Source: Brevundimonas viscosa (GTDB taxonomy: Bacteria > Pseudomonadota > Alphaproteobacteria > Caulobacterales > Caulobacteraceae). From it: a DNA stretch of 64,000 bases. Both the position numbers and the translations under genes were made by a program. The first letter of the stretch is position 1, and each line of letters starts with the position of its first letter. Shown piece by piece: positions 60,892 to 64,000 of this stretch. The notes beneath the pieces are model-generated. The model worked only from the letters and a program-made list of their open reading frames with translations, did no database searches and was not told the DNA's origin. The DNA lies in contig NZ_FOZV01000003.1 of the NCBI RefSeq assembly GCF_900116065.1, positions 186,001 to 250,000 on the forward strand. Direction: 5' to 3'.

Positions 60892-61872
60892 CTAACCGCC
60901 GCCGTAGCCGCCGATGATCGGCAGGATCTCGCCGGTGATGTAGCTGGAGCACTGGGGCGAGGCCAGGAAGACGAAGGCCGGGGCGATCTCCTCCGGCTGC
61001 GCCGGGCGCTTCATCACCGTCTGGGATCCGAACTTCGCGACCTTCTCCGCCGGCTGGTCGGCTGGATTGAGCGGCGTCCACACCGGCCCGGGAGCCACGA
61101 CGTTCACCCGTATCCCGCGCGGGGCGAGGTGCGTGCCGAGCGAGCGCGCGAAGGCGTGGATGCCGCCCTTGGTCATCGAATAGTCGAGCAGGTTGTCGTT
61201 GCCCATGATGCCGGTGACCGACCCCGTCATGACGATCGACCCGCCCGCCTTCAGGTGCGGCACGGCGGCCTTCACCAGGTTGAAGTAGCCGTACAGGTTG
61301 GTCTTCAGGGTGCGATCGAAATGCTCGAGGGTCAGGTCCTCCAGCGCCTCCACATGCTCCTGGAAGGCGGCGTTGGGCACCACGACGTCGAGGCGGCCGA
61401 AGACTTCGAGCGTGGCCTTGACCGCGGCTTCGGAGAAGGCCGGATCCGCGGCGTCGCCCTTCAGGACGATAGCGCGGCGGCCCTCAGCCTCGACCGCCTT
61501 CCTCGTATCCTCCGCGTCCTTTTCCTCGTCGAGATGGCAGATGGCGACGTCGCAGCCTTCGCGGGCGAACAGCACCGCCACCGCCCGCCCGATTCCCGAG
61601 TCGCCGCCGGTGACGATGGCGGCCATGCCGTCCAGCTTGCCCGACCCCTTCCAGAACGGGGCGTCGTACATCGGGGCCGGATCGAGCGCCGCCTCCTCCC
61701 CCGGCTTCCTCTGGTGCTGCTCGGGGAATGGCGGCTCGGGGTAGCGGCGAGCGCCGGCCTGGACCGCACCCCCGTCATCGCCGCCGGCCGCCCCCTTGGC
61801 GTCGATGCCGGCCTGGATCTTCCGCTCCTGATCGGCGATGCGGTCGGCGCGGGCTTCGAAACGGTCGTCCAT
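60892..61872 (-). CDS. SDR-family oxidoreductase, YhdF-like
   Basis: This 326-aa SDR has an N-terminal extension of about 80 residues (EPPFPEQHQRKPGEEAAL is the family mark), NADP loop VTGGDSGIGRAVA, catalytic Ser in MTGSVTG and YSMTK (YxxxK). The YhdF/YghA group is often induced by general stress and reduces small aldehydes or ketones. ATG at 61872. Confidence 0.92.
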   Translation of the reverse strand: MDDRFEARADRIADQERKIQAGIDAKGAAGGDDGGAVQAGARRYPEPPFPEQHQRKPGEEAALDPAPMYDAPFWKGSGKLDGMAAIVTGGDSGIGRAVAVLFAREGCDVAICHLDEEKDAEDTRKAVEAEGRRAIVLKGDAADPAFSEAAVKATLEVFGRLDVVVPNAAFQEHVEALEDLTLEHFDRTLKTNLYGYFNLVKAAVPHLKAGGSIVMTGSVTGIMGNDNLLDYSMTKGGIHAFARSLGTHLAPRGIRVNVVAPGPVWTPLNPADQPAEKVAKFGSQTVMKRPAQPEEIAPAFVFLASPQCSSYITGEILPIIGGYGGG

Positions 61873-61961
61873 CGGCGGTCTCCTTCTTCTGCGTCGGAGA
61901 AGCGGTTGGAGCGCCGGGCCGTTCCCGCGCATTATGGTCGCGCCGGGCCGGAGGAGCCGTC

Positions 61962-62588
61962 ATGCCGGATATCGACCTGAACGCCCTGGGGGCCGCGGCC
62001 GGGCCGCTGCAGACGTGGGTCTTGCCCGCCCTGCTGGGACTGGGACTGGCCTCGGCGACCGGGCTGCGCACCTTCCTGCCGCTGCTCATGCTGGCGCTGG
62101 CGGCGAAGTTCGAGCTGTTCGGGGTGCGCCTGATCGACCAGATGGACTGGCTGGTCTCCTGGCCCGCCATCGCGGCGCTGGCCACGGCGACGGTCGCCGA
62201 GTTCGCGGGAGACAAGATTCCGGCGGTCGACCATGCGCTGAACGCCGTCGGCTACGTGACCCGTCCCGTGGCCGGGGCGGTGGCCGCGGGCAGCGTGTTC
62301 TGGGCGGTCGACCCGACCGCCGCCGCCGTCGCCGGCATCATCGTCGGGGCCCCCGCAGCCCTCGCGTTCAACGCCGCGCAGACCGGCGCCCGGGTGGGCT
62401 CGACGGCGACCACCGGCGGACTGGGCAATCCCGTGGTGTCCCTGATCGAGGACGTGCTGGCCGTGCTGACGGTGATCGTCGCCTTCCTGGCGCCGATCGT
62501 CGTGCCGGTGCTGCTGATCGTGCTGGCGATCGTGGTGTTCAGGCTGGCGCGGCGGCTGCGCGACGGCCGGACGACCCGCCCGGCCTAG
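61962..62588 (+). CDS. DUF4126-family membrane protein
   Basis: This 208-aa protein has about five transmembrane helices. Family motifs are SATGLRTFLPLLMLALAA and EFAGDKIPAVDHALNAVG, followed by ARVGSTATTGGLGNPVVS. Function unknown. GGAGGAG precedes the ATG at 61962, which decides the start. The end overlaps the convergent gene by 4 bases. Confidence 0.85.
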   Translation: MPDIDLNALGAAAGPLQTWVLPALLGLGLASATGLRTFLPLLMLALAAKFELFGVRLIDQMDWLVSWPAIAALATATVAEFAGDKIPAVDHALNAVGYVTRPVAGAVAAGSVFWAVDPTAAAVAGIIVGAPAALAFNAAQTGARVGSTATTGGLGNPVVSLIEDVLAVLTVIVAFLAPIVVPVLLIVLAIVVFRLARRLRDGRTTRPA

Positions 62589-62893
62589 AGGGCGCGGCCG
62601 ACGATGGCTTTCAGGGTCTCGGCCTTGGCGGGCAGGTCGGCGCTCAGGCGCGAGGCCAGTTCGCGGGCGCCCACGGGGTAGGCGTCGCCGCCGTCGGCGA
62701 TCTCCTTCGCCATCGCGGTGGCCTGCAGCAACACCTTCTCCAGCGCCTCGACCTGCTCCACGGCGAGGGCGCGAGCCTCGAGCTGAAGCCGCTTCACGCG
62801 CTCGGAGGTGGTCTCCGGCTGGCGCATCAGATCGTAGACGGCGGCCTCGGACGGGACGAGACGGAGATCGGGCTTGGGCGGACTCTTGGGCAT
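62585..62893 (-). CDS. Hypothetical helical protein
   Basis: This 102-aa soluble protein is mostly helical with a likely coiled coil (TSERVKRLQLEARALAVEQV then EALEKVLLQATAMAKEI). No family or catalytic motif is recognised. It lies between DUF4126 (convergent) and dusA (same strand). A TTAACC motif (62954-62959) about 60 bases upstream could be a CtrA half-site. Confidence 0.65.
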   Translation of the reverse strand: MPKSPPKPDLRLVPSEAAVYDLMRQPETTSERVKRLQLEARALAVEQVEALEKVLLQATAMAKEIADGGDAYPVGARELASRLSADLPAKAETLKAIVGRAL

Positions 62894-63001
62894 GGGCGGG
62901 CTCCTGTCGAGGCAATGCGAAGCGGCGCCGCAGCGTTCCCGGAGAGCGCGCCGTTAACCGTGGAGGGAGGGTCGGCTGTGTCCTGAAGGCCTCACTCGCC
63001 C

Positions 63002-64000
<999 letters not shown>

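Overview
The window is GC-rich DNA (about 70% by eye) from an alphaproteobacterium, most likely order Caulobacterales (Brevundimonas, Caulobacter or Phenylobacterium type). The evidence is a flagellar block with TTAACCAT-type CtrA half-sites, a very large TonB-dependent receptor, CarD, FdxA, an alphaproteobacterial Suv3-like helicase, tandem S46 peptidases, and many short intergenic inverted repeats. No rRNA, CRISPR, prophage or complete insertion sequence was seen. One tRNA, Arg(CCT), is present.

Layout. 1-5.8 kb: flgB-flgC-fliE on the minus strand, divergent from fliO-fliP, then HU and a 959-aa TPR envelope protein. 5.8-20.6 kb: mixed housekeeping and envelope genes, including pncC, a thioredoxin-like membrane protein, a persulfide-dioxygenase-like MBL enzyme, tRNA-Arg, helicase and S4 protein, YceI, fdxA, carD, cytochrome c, rpmB, an M1 peptidase, HNH, TRIC-like and AlkA-like genes. 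20.6-28.2 kb: gluQ, serine hydrolase, extensin-like protein, cspA, an EamA transporter, a hemerythrin pair and repeat-rich spacers.

28.2-31.9 kb is an island with visibly lower GC and different codon use. It holds a 5'-truncated DpnI-like gene, an MT-A70 adenine methyltransferase, a DGQHR-domain gene split by a one-base deletion, and a 446-aa protein of unknown family. This is the best candidate for an undescribed DNA-modification or defence system.

31.9-64 kb: uvrB, TonB receptor, PEP-mutase-like lyase, MscS, a broken ogt, orphan barstar, Nramp transporter, a membrane-protein/XRE pair with a striking palindromic operator over its promoter, TauE/SafE, aspartic protease, a crotonase, a DevBCA/MacAB-like ABC exporter, two S46 peptidases, pgsA, carbonic anhydrase, uvrC, an SDR-folB pair preceded by a 26-aa peptide, DUF4870 genes, DUF4126 and dusA (running off the end).

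Several genes carry lesions: an excalibur protein, the DGQHR gene, ogt, a two-helix mini-protein and the DpnI-like gene. Some are single-base changes that could be assembly errors; the ogt lesion looks like a multi-base deletion and the DpnI-like lesion is a missing 5' part.
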